Below are positions 62,098-64,000 of a DNA stretch of 64,000 nucleotides, one piece after another. The stretch's first letter is position 1, and each line of letters opens with the position of its first letter. The translations under genes and the position numbers were made by a program. Origin of the DNA: Phytopseudomonas flavescens (GTDB taxonomy: Bacteria > Pseudomonadota > Gammaproteobacteria > Pseudomonadales > Pseudomonadaceae); the NCBI RefSeq assembly GCF_900100535.1, contig NZ_FNDG01000017.1, positions 1 through 64,000 of the forward strand, in the 5' to 3' direction. The notes under the pieces were generated by a model. The model did not search any database. It saw nothing but the letters and a program-made list of their open reading frames with translations, and was not told the DNA's origin.

Positions 62098-62293
62098 GGC
62101 ATTTCTTGAACTTCTTCTCGCTGCCACACGGGCAGGGGTCGTTGCGGCCGACGTCCTTCAGGGTGTTGCGAACCGGCTCATGAGGGGCGTGGTTGCAATG
62201 CGGGCCATGCACGTGGCCGTGATGATGGTGGTCGTGAGCAGGGTCATGATCGTGGTTGCAGTCTGGGCCGTGGACGTGGGGTTGCTGGGTCAT
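62087..62293 (-). CDS. SEC-C motif protein with His-rich N-terminus
   Basis: A 68-residue protein. The C-terminus is the zinc-binding SEC-C motif GRNDPCPCGSEKKFKKCHG. The N-terminal 40 residues are extremely His-rich (about 15 His) with a repeated HVHGP-x-CNH pattern. It may bind Zn, Ni or Cu strongly. Start 62293 has GGAG ten bases upstream. It is 7 bp downstream of the LEA2 lipoprotein stop, so both are probably one transcript. Confidence 0.85.
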   Translation of the reverse strand: MTQQPHVHGPDCNHDHDPAHDHHHHGHVHGPHCNHAPHEPVRNTLKDVGRNDPCPCGSEKKFKKCHGA

Positions 62294-62300
62294 TGCGAGG

Positions 62301-62798
62301 TCACTCCGGGATGAAATCACCGGGAATTATCTCGCCATTGCGCGCCATGTGCACGCGGCGGCCGAAGAATAATCCGGTTGTCACCTCGCCCTGCAGGCGG
62401 TAACTGATGGGTTGATCCGGTTGCTCCAGCAATGCCACCACCTGGCGAACATGGCGCCACAGGTTGGTGCGCACGGGAACGTCGAACTCGACATGACCAC
62501 TGGCGGGCACCGTGAACCAGACCTCCGATTCCCCCTCGGCCAGTTTCACCTCGTTGAGGTGTACCACATAGCTGAGGCCACGCACCGGCAAGCTGACGTC
62601 GTTGGGGTTGTCGATACGGAAACGCAGTACGAAGCGCTGTTCCAGCAGCTTGGCTCGTATCACGTCGACATTCACGAGGCGAACGTCAGGGTCTTCGAAA
62701 TCGTCGGACAGCCACGTCGAACAGCCGCCCAGTGTCGAGCCCAGGCCAAGGAATACCATTAGGCTAAGAATTCTTATCATTTGCGCCTGAGAAAACAT
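62301..62798 (-). CDS. LEA type 2 / WHy-domain lipoprotein
   Basis: A 165-residue lipoprotein with lipobox LGGC (near residue 26) and a LEA2 domain (VRLVNVDVIRAKLLEQRFVL, FRIDNPNDVSLPVRGLSYVV). Such proteins are linked to desiccation or outer-membrane stress, but roles are not settled. GGAG is six bases before ATG 62798; ATG 62780 is an alternative. A shared operon with the SEC-C gene is likely. Confidence 0.83.
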   Translation of the reverse strand: MFSQAQMIRILSLMVFLGLGSTLGGCSTWLSDDFEDPDVRLVNVDVIRAKLLEQRFVLRFRIDNPNDVSLPVRGLSYVVHLNEVKLAEGESEVWFTVPASGHVEFDVPVRTNLWRHVRQVVALLEQPDQPISYRLQGEVTTGLFFGRRVHMARNGEIIPGDFIPE

Positions 62799-63033
62799 TT
62801 CATACTCCGTTCGAGGCCTCAGTGTAACAAGAGACGGCTTGGCTGCCCTAGGGGCTGTTAACATTTCCGCGTGAGCCGCCTCGCGGCCACGCATCAGGCC
62901 TGGTGAGGCGTACGTCGAATGGGCAACGGAGGCGTGGTGGGCGCGGAAAGCTCGGGCATACTGGCCTGCATGCATTCAGATTTTATTACCGTTGCACAGG
63001 GCGCGGCACGAAACGACAGAAAGGAGTGTGGTG

Positions 63034-63573
63034 ATGGCGCGATATGAAATCGCATTTTCCGGTGAGCTGGTGCCCGGCGCCCAGCTGGACGTCGTACAGG
63101 CCAACCTGGCCAAGCTGTTCCAGGCCGATGCCCAGCGTATCGCCCAGCTGTTTTCCGGACGGCGAGTGGTGATCAAGAACAATCTGGACGAAGCCGCTGC
63201 CGAGAAGTACCGCAGCACGCTGGAGCGTGCCGGCGCACGGGTCGAAGTGGTCGACACCGAGCTGCCGGTCATCGAGGAAATCGAACTGGCGCCGCCGCCA
63301 GCCGAACCGCCCACCCGGATGGCAGGCGAGCCACGGGCACGCCTGCAGGTGGTGCCGCGCGACGAGTACATGGCGGCCTTCAGTGAGGTCGATGCGCCGG
63401 ACTTCGGCGTTGCCGGCCTCGGCGCAGATCTGCAGGATGCCGTGGCCGAGGTACCCGAGCCTGCGCTGGATCTGTCGCGGTTCAGCCTCGCCCCGGTGGG
63501 CAGCGATATGGGGCAGGCGAAGGCTCAGCCCGCCGCAGTGGCTCCGGACATCTCGCACCTCAAGCTCGTCTAA
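63034..63573 (+). CDS. Protein of unknown function with an N-terminal small conserved domain
   Basis: A 179-residue protein, not named. Residues 1-70 (MARYEIAFSGELVPGAQ, FQADAQRIAQLFSG, EKYRSTLERAGARVEVV) resemble an N-terminal domain I have seen in several gammaproteobacterial membrane proteins of unknown role, in which a short beta strand is followed by two helices. The rest is Pro/Ala-rich and low complexity, ending SHLKLV. No membrane segment. AAGGAG is seven bases before ATG. It is monocistronic. Confidence 0.7.
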   Translation: MARYEIAFSGELVPGAQLDVVQANLAKLFQADAQRIAQLFSGRRVVIKNNLDEAAAEKYRSTLERAGARVEVVDTELPVIEEIELAPPPAEPPTRMAGEPRARLQVVPRDEYMAAFSEVDAPDFGVAGLGADLQDAVAEVPEPALDLSRFSLAPVGSDMGQAKAQPAAVAPDISHLKLV

Positions 63574-63578
63574 CCGGC

Positions 63579-63697
63579 CGTTGAAAAATGGCCGGGAGCC
63601 ATTTTCAACGTCGCTTGCGACGGCCCGCAGGGTGGCCAGGGAGGGCAGGCCATAAAAACGGGCGAGGCAGGAAGCGGAGCCGAGTTGGTTTTTCAAC
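63579..63697. repeat. Intergenic element bounded by CGTTGAAAAA and TTTTTCAAC
   Basis: It begins CGTTGAAAAA like the 37017 element and ends TTTTTCAAC, with a different interior. Its left part also forms the hairpin GTTGAAAA(A)TGGC / GCCATTTTCAAC, which may act as a terminator for the 63034 gene. It fills the gap to the YchJ-like gene. Confidence 0.45.
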
Positions 63698-63708
63698 TGC
63701 CTGCCTTC

Positions 63709-63999
63709 TTATAGATAGCCGGCGCAGCATTTCTTGAATTTCTGCCCGCTGGCGCAAGGGCAGGGATCGTTGCGCCCGGCCTGCAGGCCCACGCTGGGGT
63801 CGATGAAGTACCAACGGCCCTGGTTCTGCACGAAAGCGGAGCGTTCCCGGTGGCTGTGCTCACCTGTTTCGTCATGCCAGCGGGCGACGAAGGTGACCCG
63901 GGCATGTTCCGGTTGGCCTCCCAACAGTTCCGAATGTTCGATCTCGAGGCCCAGCCAGGTGCTCTGCAAGCTCCAGGCGCGGATGCCTTCGACGTCCAG
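63709..63999 (-). CDS. YchJ/UPF0225-family SEC-C protein, C-terminal part (cut by window edge)
   Basis: The visible 96 residues form the C-terminal part. WLGLEIEHSELLGGQPEHAR and VTFVARWHDETGEHSHRERS are typical of the YchJ NTF2-like domain, and the SEC-C zinc motif is GRNDPCPCASGQKFKKCC. The frame is open to the right edge with residues LDVEGIRAWSLQSTWL, so the start lies outside. Function unknown; a second SEC-C protein lies at 62087. Confidence 0.85.
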   Translation of the reverse strand: MDVEGIRAWSLQSTWLGLEIEHSELLGGQPEHARVTFVARWHDETGEHSHRERSAFVQNQGRWYFIDPSVGLQAGRNDPCPCASGQKFKKCCAGYL

Positions 64000-64000
64000 C

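Overview
The window is chromosomal DNA of a Pseudomonas-type gammaproteobacterium. The grounds are high GC, the conserved run ispF-truD-surE-pcm-DUF368-nlpD-rpoS, PsrA-type boxes, a Pseudomonas-style REP palindrome, and many genes whose closest relatives I know are Pseudomonas ones. I cannot name the species. Compared with my memory of P. aeruginosa PAO1, the window joins blocks that lie apart there (formaldehyde/rpoS block; mqo-to-hprA block; pta-ackA-slyD-trxB block; nth-rnfB-metG-mrp-dcd block; quiP block). No rRNA, tRNA, prophage or CRISPR array was seen. The only clear insertion sequence is the 3' end of an IS481-type element at the left edge.

Layout. 1-3.4 kb: IS fragment, a LysR regulator, and the divergent glutathione-dependent formaldehyde pair frmA-fghA. 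3.4-4 kb: a Dps-like ferritin. 4.3-10.2 kb: the isoprenoid/tRNA/stress-survival run ending in rpoS, with a PsrA box inside nlpD. 10.4-21.5 kb: mqo, a YajG lipoprotein, an acyltransferase, small zinc-ribbon and DUF2007 proteins, a degenerate SRAP protein, an M48 lipoprotein, an epimerase, a TMEM165/GDT1 exporter under a yybP-ykoY manganese riboswitch, rsmC, hprA and a LysE exporter. 21.5-28.1 kb: a fatty-acid cluster (thiolase, acyl-CoA ligase, DUF1302/DUF1329 pair with its own PsrA box). 28.3-40.4 kb: an MBL hydrolase, an OmpA lipoprotein, a REC-PAS-GGDEF protein, pta-ackA, slyD, glutathione peroxidase, a glycosyltransferase, cysZ and trxB. 40.4-49.2 kb: nth, an orphan enlarged rnfB, metG, a second OmpA lipoprotein, mrp, a cold-shock gene and dcd.

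49.8-59 kb: a complete nitrate-uptake and nitrate-reduction region on the minus strand: flavoprotein, nasA, the NIT-ANTAR regulator nasR, and a nitrate ABC transporter. Both transcription units start at sequences that fit sigma-54 promoters. Both leaders carry an intrinsic terminator overlapped by an ANTAR-type hexaloop hairpin, so nitrogen limitation (NtrC/sigma-54, inferred) and nitrate/nitrite (NasR antitermination) would both be needed for expression. No nitrite reductase gene is present in the window.

59-64 kb: a quiP-type acylase preceded by a broken DUF2489 gene, two SEC-C proteins, a LEA2 lipoprotein and an unrecognised 179-residue protein. The observations most worth following are the paired ANTAR/sigma-54 leaders, the PsrA boxes linking rpoS with a fatty-acid cluster, the SRAP homologue without its catalytic residues, the orphan RnfB with four C-terminal repeats, and the missing rsmZ-fdxA neighbourhood after rpoS.
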